Source: Cellulomonas sp. Leaf334
Lineage (GTDB): Bacteria > Actinomycetota > Actinomycetes > Actinomycetales > Cellulomonadaceae
Direction of reading: 5' to 3'
NCBI RefSeq assembly: GCF_001424195.1
Contig: NZ_LMOO01000001.1
Span: 2,181,447-2,245,446 of the forward strand
DNA: 64,000 nucleotides
Shown here: piece after piece, positions 53,742-61,330 of the stretch
How positions within the stretch are numbered: the first letter of the stretch is position 1
Layout of the letters: the number at the start of each line of letters is the position of its first letter
Position numbers and translations under genes: made by a program
Notes under the pieces: generated by a model
What the model was told of the DNA's origin: nothing
The model's input: the letters and a program-made list of their open reading frames with translations, nothing else
The model's database searches: none

Positions 53742-54512
53742 ATGACGCTGGAGCTCCGTGAGGTCGTGTCGGTCGACATCCCCGCACCGCTGTCGACGGT
53801 GTGGACGTACCTGCGGGACCCGGCACTGGTGCGCCGCTGGTACGGGTGGGACCACGACGGCCTCGACGCCCAGGCCCGGGCGTTCGTCGACACCGCCGTC
53901 GAGGCGCAGGACGTCGTCGGCGACGCGAGCATCCACACCCTGAGCTGGCCCCACCACGACCGGCTCACGCTGCGGTCCGCCGCGCACGAGCCGCACCGGA
54001 CACGCCTGACCGTCACCCGGCGCAGCCACGAGGGCATGGCCACGTTCGACGGGGTGCGCGACGAGGCCGACGAGAGCTGGACCGCCGACGCCCACCAGCT
54101 GCAGTTCGCGCTCGCCGTCCATCCCGACCAGGAGCGCCGGACGCTGTCCATGTTCGGGCTGCCGTCCGGTGACCGGAAGGACAGGCTCCTCGACCGCGCC
54201 GGACTCGTCGGCGTCCGCGGGGTGCCGGTGGGTGGGCACGTCCAGGCGCGCCGGCCCGACGGGACCCTGCTCGGCGGGACGCTCGTCTACGAGACGCCCC
54301 TCCAGCTCGGGCTGCGCCTGCACGGCATCTCCGAGATGTTCCTGGTCCTCCAGGAGACCCCCGCTGCCCACACGCCGCCGCACGGCACCGTCGACGCGGT
54401 CCTGTCCACCTACGGGCTCGACGACGAGACGTTCGAGCAGATCCGCGAGCGGTGGACCCGCTGGTGGGCGATGGCGGTGCCCAGCGGGTCGTCGCGCGTC
54501 AGCTCAGCCTGA
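53742..54512 (+). CDS. SRPBCC (START/AHSA1-like) domain protein
   Basis: A 256-residue protein beginning with a SRPBCC helix-grip motif (REVVSVDIPAPLSTVWTYLRDPALVRRWYGWDHDGLD). The middle and C-terminal halves continue with a second related fold (FALAVHPDQERRTLSMFGLPS, then LGLRLHGISEMFLVLQETP). ATG 53742 is chosen because GAGG lies 8 nt upstream; ATG 53736 is too close. Members bind lipids or hydrophobic ligands. Its stop overlaps the convergent GNAT gene by 14 bp. Confidence 0.75.
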   Translation: MTLELREVVSVDIPAPLSTVWTYLRDPALVRRWYGWDHDGLDAQARAFVDTAVEAQDVVGDASIHTLSWPHHDRLTLRSAAHEPHRTRLTVTRRSHEGMATFDGVRDEADESWTADAHQLQFALAVHPDQERRTLSMFGLPSGDRKDRLLDRAGLVGVRGVPVGGHVQARRPDGTLLGGTLVYETPLQLGLRLHGISEMFLVLQETPAAHTPPHGTVDAVLSTYGLDDETFEQIRERWTRWWAMAVPSGSSRVSSA

Positions 54513-55602
54513 GCTGCCACTCCCCGGAACCACCGGCGGGACGGAACCCCAGGGCCACGTTGATGGAGAGCATGTAGGAGTTCTCCTCGGCGTTCCACGT
54601 GCCGACGCGCCGGACCGTCGGCCGCTCCGCCGCGAGTCGCTGCAGGTTCGCCGTCTTGACCAGCATCCCGAGGCGCTTGCCACGGTGCTCCTTGATCACG
54701 AGCGTGTCGTCCTGGTGCACGAACTCGTCCGAGTTGGGGACCGCCATGAAGCACGTGAACGCGGCGAGCGTGTGCGTCGGGACGTGCTCCGCAGCCAGCA
54801 CCAGCAGCTCGAGCTCCCGGTCCTCGTACTGCCGCTCCGTCACCCGGATCCGCTCCGCGTCCCAGACGTCCTCCTCCAGGTCGAGACCACCCAGCGGCGC
54901 GTCCGTGCTCATCCGGGTGTTGAGCAGCGCGTACTGGTCGATCCACTCCGCGGGCACGTGGCTCAACCAGCTCACGAGGCGGTAGTCGGGTCCGGCGTGC
55001 GCCTCGGCCTCGGCGCGGTGCTTGGCGACGAGGTCCGCGTCGAACGGCAGGTCGAACACCGAGTAGCGCTCGACCTGCTCCAGCGCGAAGCCCCGCTTCA
55101 GCAGGAAGCGTGGACCGTCCGCGTCGGCCTCCACACGGCCGACGCCGGTCGTCGCCGCGAGCGAGCCAGGGCCCTCGGCGGGCTCGACCTGCTGGTCGGT
55201 GGCGGCCGTCACGGTGGTCCTGCCGGCGTCGCGGACGAGTGCGATGCTCGCGTCGTAGAGCGATGCGCCGACGCCGCGACGGCGATACGCCGGGCGCACG
55301 CCGACCTCGACCTGCGCCGTGTGGGTGTTGTCCTGCAACGGCAGGTTCACCATCGCGTAGCCGAGCACCCGGTCCGGGTCCGGGGCGTCGAGCTCGTCGT
55401 CGGCGAGCGCGACCAGACGCGCCTTGCGGATGTAGTGCTGGTCGCGCATCGAGCCGAGGATCTCCGTGGCCGTGCGCTCGAAGTCGCGGTTGCCCCACGC
55501 GTCGAGCAGCACCTCGTTCATCGCCGCGGTGTAGCCGTGCAGGAGCCACGCCCCCTCGGGCGTCTCCGTCACTGGCACCTCACGGATCGACCACGTCGTC
55601 AT
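54499..55602 (-). CDS. GNAT family N-acetyltransferase (two-domain)
   Basis: A 367-residue protein with two acetyltransferase-like halves. The first contains the acetyl-CoA loop VEVGVRPAYRRRGVGASLYDASI (about 95-117). The second has CFMAVPNSDEFVHQDDTLVIKEHRGKRLGMLVKTANLQRL and NYMLSINVALGF-like ENSYMLSINVALGFRPAG. Double-GNAT proteins of this size are common in actinobacteria; the mycothiol acetyltransferase group is related in layout but the substrate here is unknown. Start is ATG 55602. Confidence 0.85.
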   Translation of the reverse strand: MTTWSIREVPVTETPEGAWLLHGYTAAMNEVLLDAWGNRDFERTATEILGSMRDQHYIRKARLVALADDELDAPDPDRVLGYAMVNLPLQDNTHTAQVEVGVRPAYRRRGVGASLYDASIALVRDAGRTTVTAATDQQVEPAEGPGSLAATTGVGRVEADADGPRFLLKRGFALEQVERYSVFDLPFDADLVAKHRAEAEAHAGPDYRLVSWLSHVPAEWIDQYALLNTRMSTDAPLGGLDLEEDVWDAERIRVTERQYEDRELELLVLAAEHVPTHTLAAFTCFMAVPNSDEFVHQDDTLVIKEHRGKRLGMLVKTANLQRLAAERPTVRRVGTWNAEENSYMLSINVALGFRPAGGSGEWQLRLS

Positions 55603-55670
55603 GACGACCACGATCCGCCTGTCGTCCTTCCGTGGCGAGCCCTTTTCCGGGCCGTCGCTACTCTCACCAG

Positions 55671-56300
55671 ATGGTGTGGTTGGAGATCGTCGGCTGGGCC
55701 GGCTCGCTGCTGGTCATCGTCTCGCTCACGCAGGCGAGGGTGCTGCGCTTCCGGTGGCTGAACCTGGCCGGGGCCGTGATAGCCACGGTCTACAACGCGA
55801 TCGTCGGTATCTGGCCGTTCGCCGTGATGAACGGGGTCATCGCCGTCATCGACGTGTACTGGCTGTTCCGGCTGCACCGCGAGCGGCACGACGCGCAGGT
55901 CTACGGCGTCCTCGAGGTCCCCGCCGACGACTCCGTCCTGCGCCACCTGCTCGACACCCACGCCCCGGACATCGCCCGGTTCCACCCCGCGTTCGTCGCT
56001 GCCGACCCCGCCCCCTCCGCCGCCTTCGTCGTCGTGCGGGGCGACGAGCTGGTCGGCGCGGTCGTCGTGCGGTCCGCCGGCGACGGGGTCGGTCGCGTGG
56101 ACCTCGACTACGTGACGCCGCGGTACCGGGACTTCACGCCCGGTGAGTTCGTGTACCAGGACAGCGGGGTGTTCGCCGCGCACGGGTTCCGCCGGCTCGT
56201 CGTCGGGTCGCCGTCGCTCGAGGCGCACGCGTACCTCGAGCGGGTGGGGTTCCGGTCGACCGCCGACGGGTGGGAGCGCGAGGTCCCCGCGGCCGCCTGA
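55671..56300 (+). CDS. YgjV-like membrane protein with C-terminal GNAT-like domain
   Basis: A 209-residue protein. Residues about 1-65 hold three membrane helices (EIVGWAGSLLVIVSLTQARVLRFRWLNLAGAVIATVYNAIVGIWPFAVMNGVIAVIDVYWLFRL), as in YgjV-type proteins. From about 75 a soluble domain looks acetyltransferase-like (AAFVVVRGDELVGAVVVRS, YLERVGFRSTADGWER). The acetyl-CoA loop is poorly conserved, so activity is doubtful. ATG 55671 is preferred over an upstream frame. Confidence 0.75.
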   Translation: MVWLEIVGWAGSLLVIVSLTQARVLRFRWLNLAGAVIATVYNAIVGIWPFAVMNGVIAVIDVYWLFRLHRERHDAQVYGVLEVPADDSVLRHLLDTHAPDIARFHPAFVAADPAPSAAFVVVRGDELVGAVVVRSAGDGVGRVDLDYVTPRYRDFTPGEFVYQDSGVFAAHGFRRLVVGSPSLEAHAYLERVGFRSTADGWEREVPAAA

Positions 56301-56370
56301 CGGGGAACGGCCCGGGGTCGCGACTCGACGCGGCCCGTCCGTCGCGCGTCGATGTCTTCCGACAGTCCGC

Positions 56371-56395
56371 TAGCATGAGTTCGGACGACCGAACT
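56371..56395 (+). promoter_or_regulatory. Promoter -10 and palindromic operator of the Nramp gene
   Basis: TAGCAT (56371-56376) is a good -10. Directly after it, AGTTCGG-ACGA-CCGAACT (56378-56395) is a perfect 7-bp inverted repeat at the expected transcription start. A metal-responsive repressor of the MntR/DtxR type is the obvious candidate but is not identified. Confidence 0.55.
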
Positions 56396-56412
56396 TTCTC
56401 CTGAGGTGGACC

Positions 56413-57663
56413 ATGACGAGCAGCGCGACCGACGACACCGTCCAGGTCACCACCCCGCGCCGCCCTCGTCGCGCCCCGCTGCTGCTCGGTCCTGCGTTCG
56501 TCGCGGCCATCGCATACGTCGACCCGGGCAACGTCGCCGCCAACCTCACCGCGGGCGCCCGGTACGGCTACCTGCTGCTGTGGGTCCTCGTCGCGGCGAA
56601 CGCGATGGCCGTCCTGGTCCAGTACCAGTCGGCGAAGCTCGGCCTGGTCACCGGCGACTCCCTGCCCGGAGTGCTCGGCCAGCGGATGCGCCGCACCCCG
56701 CGGCTGGCGTTCTGGATGCAGGCCGAGGTCGTCGCGGCCGCCACCGACATCGCCGAGGTGGTCGGCGGCGCCATCGCCCTCAACCTGCTGTTCGGTGTCC
56801 CGCTCCCGCTCGGTGGCCTGATCGTCGGGGTCGTGTCCCTGCTCCTGCTGGCCACCCAGAACCGGTACGGGCAGCGGCGGTTCGAGCACGTCATCATCGC
56901 CCTGCTCGCCGTCATCACCGTCGGGTTCCTCGCCGGTCTGTTCGTGTCACCGCCCGACGCCCGCGGCGTCCTGTCCGGCCTGGTCCCGCGCTTCGACGGC
57001 ACCGACTCCGTCCTGCTGGCCGCCTCGATGCTGGGCGCGACCGTCATGCCCCACGCGATCTACGTGCACTCCGCCCTCGCCCGCGACCGGCACGGCCGCC
57101 CGACCGGCGCGAGCCTGCGGGAGATCCTGCGGTCGACCCGCTGGGACGTCGGCATCGCGCTGGCCGTCGCGGGCGCCGTGAACATCGGCCTCCTGCTGCT
57201 CGCCGCGTCGGGCCTGCGCGGCGTCCCCGGCACCGACTCGATCCCCGGCGCGTACGACGCCATCGCCGACGCGCTCGGCATGGGCATCGCCGTCGCGTTC
57301 GCCATCGGCCTGCTCGCGTCGGGCCTGGCGTCCACCTCCGTCGGCGCCTACGCGGGCGCGACGATCATGGAGGGGCTGATCCACAAGCGGATCCCCCTGC
57401 TGGTCCGCCGCGTCGTGACCCTGATCCCGGCGATCATCCTGCTGGCCGTCGGCGCCGACGCCACCTGGACCCTCGTCCTCTCGCAGGTGGTGCTCAGCTT
57501 CGGCATCCCGTTCGCGGTCATCCCGCTGGTCGCCCTGACGCGCAACCGCACCGTCATGGGCACCCACCGCAACGGCCCCTGGCTCCACGCCACCCTGCTC
57601 CTGGTGGTGACCCTGGTGGTCGCGCTGAACGTGACCCTGCTGGTCCTCCTGCTCCTGGGCTGA
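56413..57663 (+). CDS. mntH: Nramp-family divalent metal transporter
   Basis: A 416-residue transporter with about eleven membrane helices. The metal-binding DPGN motif (AYVDPGNVAANLTAGARYGY) is in helix 1 and the helix 6 motif is MPHAIYVHSALARD. It imports Mn2+ or Fe2+ with protons. ATG 56413 follows GAGGTGG. A palindromic operator overlaps the likely start point. Repeat array B begins 8 bp after its stop. Confidence 0.94.
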   Translation: MTSSATDDTVQVTTPRRPRRAPLLLGPAFVAAIAYVDPGNVAANLTAGARYGYLLLWVLVAANAMAVLVQYQSAKLGLVTGDSLPGVLGQRMRRTPRLAFWMQAEVVAAATDIAEVVGGAIALNLLFGVPLPLGGLIVGVVSLLLLATQNRYGQRRFEHVIIALLAVITVGFLAGLFVSPPDARGVLSGLVPRFDGTDSVLLAASMLGATVMPHAIYVHSALARDRHGRPTGASLREILRSTRWDVGIALAVAGAVNIGLLLLAASGLRGVPGTDSIPGAYDAIADALGMGIAVAFAIGLLASGLASTSVGAYAGATIMEGLIHKRIPLLVRRVVTLIPAIILLAVGADATWTLVLSQVVLSFGIPFAVIPLVALTRNRTVMGTHRNGPWLHATLLLVVTLVVALNVTLLVLLLLG

Positions 57664-57670
57664 CCCGTCC

Positions 57671-57867
57671 CGCCGAACTCGGGCCCGCGCCGCTCGGGCC
57701 CGCGCGGTCGGGCCCGCGCCGCTCGGGCCCGCGCCGAACTCGTCGGTCCGCGCCGAACTCGTCAGGTGCAACGGTCGAGTTCGACTGCAACGGACGAGTT
57801 CGACCGCAACGGACGAGTTCGACCGCAACGGTTGAGTTCGGCTGCGACCGACGAGTTCTGCTGCTCA
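57671..57867. repeat. 19-bp repeat array B
   Basis: Four CG-rich degenerate units (57671-57731, each ending GGGCCCG) lead to an inverted unit (57732-57750), a 22-bp pivot (57751-57772) and five direct 19-bp units from 57773 to 57867. The clearest unit, GGACGAGTTCGACCGCAAC, occurs twice exactly (57792-57810, 57811-57829). The last unit contains the stop codon of the DUF559 gene. There are no unique spacers, so this is not a CRISPR array. Confidence 0.8.
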
Positions 57868-58812
57868 TCCGCGCAGGCTGCGGAGCGGGCGGAGCCGGGT
57901 GCTCGACCCCGCGGGGACCAGCGGCAGGATGCGATGGAGGAGGGTGGTGCCCCGCAGGTCCTCCTTCGTCGCGCGCAGGACCCGCCAGTCGGCGTCGACG
58001 AGTGCGTCGTGGCGTCGCTTCTCCCGGATGAACTCCTCGGTGACGCGGCCCTCGTACTTGCCGCGGCCGTCGTACTCCAGCGCCAGCCGCCACGCCTCCC
58101 ACCCCAGGTCGCACCAGAACGTCCCCAGCCGGGTCGCGACAGGGACCTGCGTCTGCGGGCTCGGCAGCCCGTCACGAACGACCACGAAGCGCGCGGCTGA
58201 CTCGCCCGGCGACTCGGCACCCTCGTCGGCGATGGCAAGCACGGCACGGGCGCGAGTCACGCCGCGCTGACCGGCCCGACTCCGCAGGAGGTCGTCGATC
58301 ACCCTTCGATCCGCTCCTGCGCGGAGCGCGGCGTCGGCGACCACCAGACCCTGCATCGCGGGCAGGGTCGACGCACAGTCGACGACGGTGCGCTCCAACG
58401 ACGTCGCCGGCAGTCCGCCGACCACCGTGAGCTGGTCCGGGGCAGGGGTGACCGGATGGTGCCTGACGGACGGATCTCGGCTCGAGCCGGCGGTCTGTCC
58501 CTGCATGAGGTGCGTGTGCGTGGGCGCGACCCACAGCGGCAGACCCCAGAGCAGGGCCGCGGACTCGTGGCTGAACCAGTGCGGGGATCGGAGGCGCGCG
58601 TGGATGCCCTGGATCCGGCCGAGGGCGATCGTCCGAGGTCGGTCCTGCGTCGGGCCGTCCTCGGCCGGGAGGTAGATGCCGCGGGCGATCCGCTCCCACG
58701 CGCCCGACACGTTCCGCCTCCGGACCACCTCGGGTGGGTTGTCGCGCGCGAGATGCACCGTGGGCAGCACCACGATCGGGGGTGTCGTGCGATCCGTCGG
58801 TCGTCGAGGCAT
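57865..58812 (-). CDS. DUF559-type endonuclease-like protein with AbiEi-like N-terminus
   Basis: A 315-residue protein. The N-terminal part (RNVSGAWERIARGIYLPAED, then GIHARLRSPHWFSHESAALLWGL) resembles the winged-helix region of AbiEi-like antitoxin-type proteins. The C-terminal part (FWCDLGWEAWRLALEYDGRGKYEG, then KRRHDALVDADWRVLRATKEDL) has the Vsr/PD-(D/E)XK-like core of DUF559. Such proteins are numerous in actinobacteria and of unknown role. ATG 58812 is chosen because the upstream open frame enters repeat array C. It is flanked by repeat arrays on both sides. Confidence 0.8.
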   Translation of the reverse strand: MPRRPTDRTTPPIVVLPTVHLARDNPPEVVRRRNVSGAWERIARGIYLPAEDGPTQDRPRTIALGRIQGIHARLRSPHWFSHESAALLWGLPLWVAPTHTHLMQGQTAGSSRDPSVRHHPVTPAPDQLTVVGGLPATSLERTVVDCASTLPAMQGLVVADAALRAGADRRVIDDLLRSRAGQRGVTRARAVLAIADEGAESPGESAARFVVVRDGLPSPQTQVPVATRLGTFWCDLGWEAWRLALEYDGRGKYEGRVTEEFIREKRRHDALVDADWRVLRATKEDLRGTTLLHRILPLVPAGSSTRLRPLRSLRG

Positions 58813-58911
58813 CTGCGCACCCTCGTCGCCGCACCGGTCGACCGCGGACCGATCCGAGCCCTCTGTGGACGAACCCGCGGGATCGCGCACCGGTGGGCGG
58901 GTCGACGGGAT

Positions 58912-59047
58912 CGCCGAACTCGTCCCTCCGCACCGATCTCGTTCGTTCCAACCGACGAGTTGGGCCGCAACCGACGAGCTGGGCCGCAACCGACGAGCTG
59001 GGCCGCAACCGACGAGCTGGGCGGCAGCTGACGAGTTGGGCGGCAGC
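58912..59047. repeat. 19-bp repeat array C
   Basis: An inverted 19-bp unit (58912-58930), a 22-bp pivot (58931-58952) and five direct 19-bp units (58953-59047) follow one another without gaps. The unit CGACGAGCTGGGCCGCAAC is repeated exactly at 58972-58990 and 58991-59009. The order of parts is the same as in arrays A and B. It lies upstream of the DUF559 gene. Confidence 0.82.
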
Positions 59048-59068
59048 TGACGCGTCCCGTTCGCGGCG

Positions 59069-60379
59069 CTAGTGACGCGAGGGCCACTCCGACGGGTCCT
59101 CCGGGGCGTCCTCCAGGTCGGCCAGGCGGGACTCCAGGTGGGTGCGCTCGGTCGGGTTGGTCACCAGGTTCAGGGCCGTGCGGTAGGCCGCGGCCGCGGC
59201 TGTCGGGTGGCCTGCGCGGCGGAGGAGCTCGGCGCGGACGGCGGGGACCCGGTGGTGGCGGGGGAGGGCGTCGTCGAGGCCGTCGAGCAGCTGGAGGCCG
59301 GCGTCGGGACCGTCCGCCTCGGCCACGGCGACCGCGCGCGCCAGCCGGACGACCGGTGAGCCCGTGAGCGCCTCGAGCTGCGCGTAGAGGTCGGCGATGA
59401 CGGACCAGCGGGTGTCCGCCGCCGTCGGTGCCGTCGCGTGCTCGGCCGCGATGAGCGCCTGCAGCCGGTACTCCGTCGCGAGGCGCGACTGGTGACCGGC
59501 CGGACCGGGGGCCGGAGCCGGACCCGATGCGAGGGACTCCAGCAGCCCCACGCCCTCGGTGATCTCGTCGCGGTGCCAGCGGCTGCGGTCCTGGTCCGGG
59601 AGCAGGACCAGCGCGCCGGACTCGTCCAGTCGGGTGTCGCGGCGGGAGTGCTGCAGCAGCAGGAGCGCGAGCAGGGAGCGGACGACGGAGCGGTCGGGCA
59701 GCAGCGAGTCGAGCACGCGCAGCAGGCGGACGGCCTCGTCGCCGAGGTCCACGCGCAACGGCTCGGCGCCGACCCCCGGGTGATAGCCGGAGGTGAAGGC
59801 GAGGTAGACCACGGTCGCGACGACGTCCAGGCGCTCGTCCAGCCGTTCCGCGGCGGGCGTCGCGAAGGGGATGCCGGAGGACGCCAGCCGCTTCTTCGCG
59901 CGGGTCAGCCGGGCCGCCATGGTCGACTCCTGCACGAGCAGGAGCCGGCCGATCTCGGTGGTGGTGAGGCCGACGACGAACCGCAGGGTCAGGGCGACGC
60001 GGTCGTCGGGTGCGATCGCGGGGTGGCAGCAGGCGAAGATCAGCCGGAGGCGCTCGTCGGCAACGTGGGCGCCGGGGTCGACGACGGCCGCCGCGGCGGC
60101 GCGCATCTCGTCGTCGACCACCATCAACGGTTCCTTCCGTCGGGCGACCGCCTCGGAACGGAGACGGTCGAGGACTCGGCGACGCGCGGCGGTGAGGAGC
60201 CACGCGCCGGTGTTCGTCGGGACGCCGTCGACGGGCCAGTGCCGGGCGGCCGACTCGAAGGCGTCGGACACGGCGTCCTCGGCCAGGTCGGGGCGTGCGA
60301 ACTGACCGATCAGCAGGCCGATCAGGCGGGACCAGTGGGCCCGCCAGGCCTCGGCGAGGGCGTCGTCGGAGGGCGTCAC
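59069..60379 (-). CDS. ECF42-type RNA polymerase sigma factor with long C-terminal extension
   Basis: A 436-residue sigma factor. Region 2 (FARPDLAEDAVSDAFESAARHW, WLLTAARRRVLDRLR) and region 4 (LTLRFVVGLTTTEIGRLLLVQESTMAARLTRAKKRL) are followed by a helical TPR-like extension of about 260 residues (FTSGYHPGVG, LRRAGHPTAAAAAYRTALNLV). This is the ECF42 layout, a group associated with YciI/DGPF proteins, two of which lie upstream here. GTG 60379 overlaps the stop of a mini-ORF by 4 bp and has no ribosome binding site of its own. Confidence 0.88.
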   Translation of the reverse strand: MTPSDDALAEAWRAHWSRLIGLLIGQFARPDLAEDAVSDAFESAARHWPVDGVPTNTGAWLLTAARRRVLDRLRSEAVARRKEPLMVVDDEMRAAAAAVVDPGAHVADERLRLIFACCHPAIAPDDRVALTLRFVVGLTTTEIGRLLLVQESTMAARLTRAKKRLASSGIPFATPAAERLDERLDVVATVVYLAFTSGYHPGVGAEPLRVDLGDEAVRLLRVLDSLLPDRSVVRSLLALLLLQHSRRDTRLDESGALVLLPDQDRSRWHRDEITEGVGLLESLASGPAPAPGPAGHQSRLATEYRLQALIAAEHATAPTAADTRWSVIADLYAQLEALTGSPVVRLARAVAVAEADGPDAGLQLLDGLDDALPRHHRVPAVRAELLRRAGHPTAAAAAYRTALNLVTNPTERTHLESRLADLEDAPEDPSEWPSRH

Positions 60380-60420
60380 CGGTCGTGCCGCACCCAGGAC
60401 GTGAGGACGCCGGACGTCAT
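60376..60420 (-). CDS. Mini-ORF 2 upstream of the ECF42 sigma gene
   Basis: A 14-codon frame (MTSGVLTSWVRHDR) whose ATG overlaps the stop of mini-ORF 1 (ATGA) and whose stop overlaps the sigma GTG start (GTGA). It could transmit ribosomes to the sigma gene by translational coupling. No similarity is recognised, and chance cannot be excluded. Confidence 0.4.
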   Translation of the reverse strand: MTSGVLTSWVRHDR

Positions 60421-60476
60421 GAAACCGGCGCCGGGGCGCGTGGACGGTCGTCGTCGCGCAGGGTCAGGGCCGACAT
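60417..60476 (-). CDS. Mini-ORF 1 upstream of the ECF42 sigma gene
   Basis: A 19-codon frame (MSALTLRDDDRPRAPAPVS) preceded by a strong ribosome binding site, GAGGAGAGGAC. It begins inside the leader that follows the ECF42-type promoter at 60528-60554. It is the only well-placed Shine-Dalgarno before the sigma gene, so it probably sets translation of the whole leader. Confidence 0.45.
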   Translation of the reverse strand: MSALTLRDDDRPRAPAPVS

Positions 60477-60498
60477 GTCCTCTCCTCACGGGGACGGA

Positions 60499-60554
60499 GG
60501 ACGCCTCGTGCGTCCTGCTGCCCCGATGACGCGCGAGCCGCCCGCGGATCGACA
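60499..60554 (-). promoter_or_regulatory. ECF42-type promoter and leader hairpin, copy 2 (sigma gene)
   Basis: On the minus strand TGTCGA (60549-60554), 17 bp, CGTC (60528-60531) matches the promoter type reported for ECF42 sigma factors. The following ATCGGGGCAGC and the hairpin GGACGC-ACGAG-GCGTCC (60499-60515) are shared with copy 1 at 61746-61801. It begins 13 bp after the stop of the short immunity-like gene, and would give autoregulation of the sigma gene. Confidence 0.7.
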
Positions 60555-60566
60555 CGTCCGTGCGCG

Positions 60567-61055
60567 TCACGACCGGGAGTCGCCGGGGACGGGCAGGCGC
60601 GTCGGCACCCAGTCCGGGCCCTCGGCGTCCCGGCGTTCCTGCACCTCGAGCAGCTGGCCGTCGTAGACCTTGGCCAGCACCTGGCCCGTCCGGCGGCTGA
60701 GCAGCGCCGTCAGGAGGTTGTAGGGCGAGATGGGGAACGGCTCGATCGTGTCCAGGGTGACCACGGGCAGTCCGCTGAACACGCTGTCGGGATCGCTGTC
60801 GACGTGCCAGCCACCGCCCCCGATGCGCAGGTACGCCTCGCCGACGTAGCGGACCGCGCCGTCGACCCAGTCCGGGTCGCCGGCGTCGTCGAACGAGCCA
60901 CGGTCCGGCCAGCGCTCGAGCGCGTCCTGCTCGAGCTCCTCCAGGGACGCCCGCGAGAAGTCACCGGTCCAGCCGGTCGGCATGAGGACGTCCTCGAACC
61001 GCGCGAGGCGAGGATGCATCGCGTCCAGCCAGTCCTCGAGCTGTTCGACTCTCAC
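60567..61055 (-). CDS. Short immunity-like paralogue
   Basis: A 162-residue protein from GTG 61055, clearly homologous to the first 160 residues of the 306-residue protein at 61891-62811. Shared segments include MHPRLARFEDVLMPTGWT, LEELEQDALERWPDR, YVGEAYLRIGGGGWH and VLAKVYDGQLLEVQERRDAEGPDWVPTRLPVPG. The C-terminal domain is missing, ending SDSRS-like at GDSRS. Its position near a polymorphic toxin suggests an immunity role that may be partial or for another toxin. Confidence 0.7.
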   Translation of the reverse strand: MRVEQLEDWLDAMHPRLARFEDVLMPTGWTGDFSRASLEELEQDALERWPDRGSFDDAGDPDWVDGAVRYVGEAYLRIGGGGWHVDSDPDSVFSGLPVVTLDTIEPFPISPYNLLTALLSRRTGQVLAKVYDGQLLEVQERRDAEGPDWVPTRLPVPGDSRS

Positions 61056-61102
61056 GCCACCCCTTCATCTCGTCCGTGGCGACGAACGTAGCGGACGCGG
61101 CC

Positions 61103-61330
61103 TCACGCGAGGGGTCGCACCTCGAACGTGCCGACGGCGGGCAGCCCGTCCAGCACGGCGTCGAGGTCGGGCTCGTCGAGCACCTGGATGCCGGTCAGCG
61201 CCGACGCGGGCCCGTCGAACGGCCCGTCCCGCAGTGCGCGGTCATGCACCGACGTCGCGGTGTCCACGGAGCCGAGGGTGAGACCGGCGGGAAGGGTCGT
61301 GGACCCGAACGCCAGGACGACGAACCTCAC
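61103..61330 (-). CDS. Short YciI/DGPF-like protein
   Basis: A 75-residue protein from GTG 61330, overlapping the stop of the longer YciI gene by 4 bp. It contains the RDGPFDGPASALTGIQVLDEPDLDAVLDGL segment with the DGPF motif and ends FEVRPLA, the usual strand order of the C-terminal half of YciI proteins. It is shorter than typical (about 95-130 residues). ECF42 loci commonly carry such genes. Confidence 0.65.
   Translation of the reverse strand: MRFVVLAFGSTTLPAGLTLGSVDTATSVHDRALRDGPFDGPASALTGIQVLDEPDLDAVLDGLPAVGTFEVRPLA

Noticed and set aside
57671..59047. CRISPR arrays
   Set aside because: Units are 19 bp, directly abutting, with no unique spacers, and no cas genes are present.
58813..59050. 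N-terminal extension of the DUF559 protein through repeat array C (SSVAAQLVG-type residues)
   Set aside because: The 19-bp period is not a multiple of three and the extension is pure repeat translation. ATG 58812 gives a normal start.
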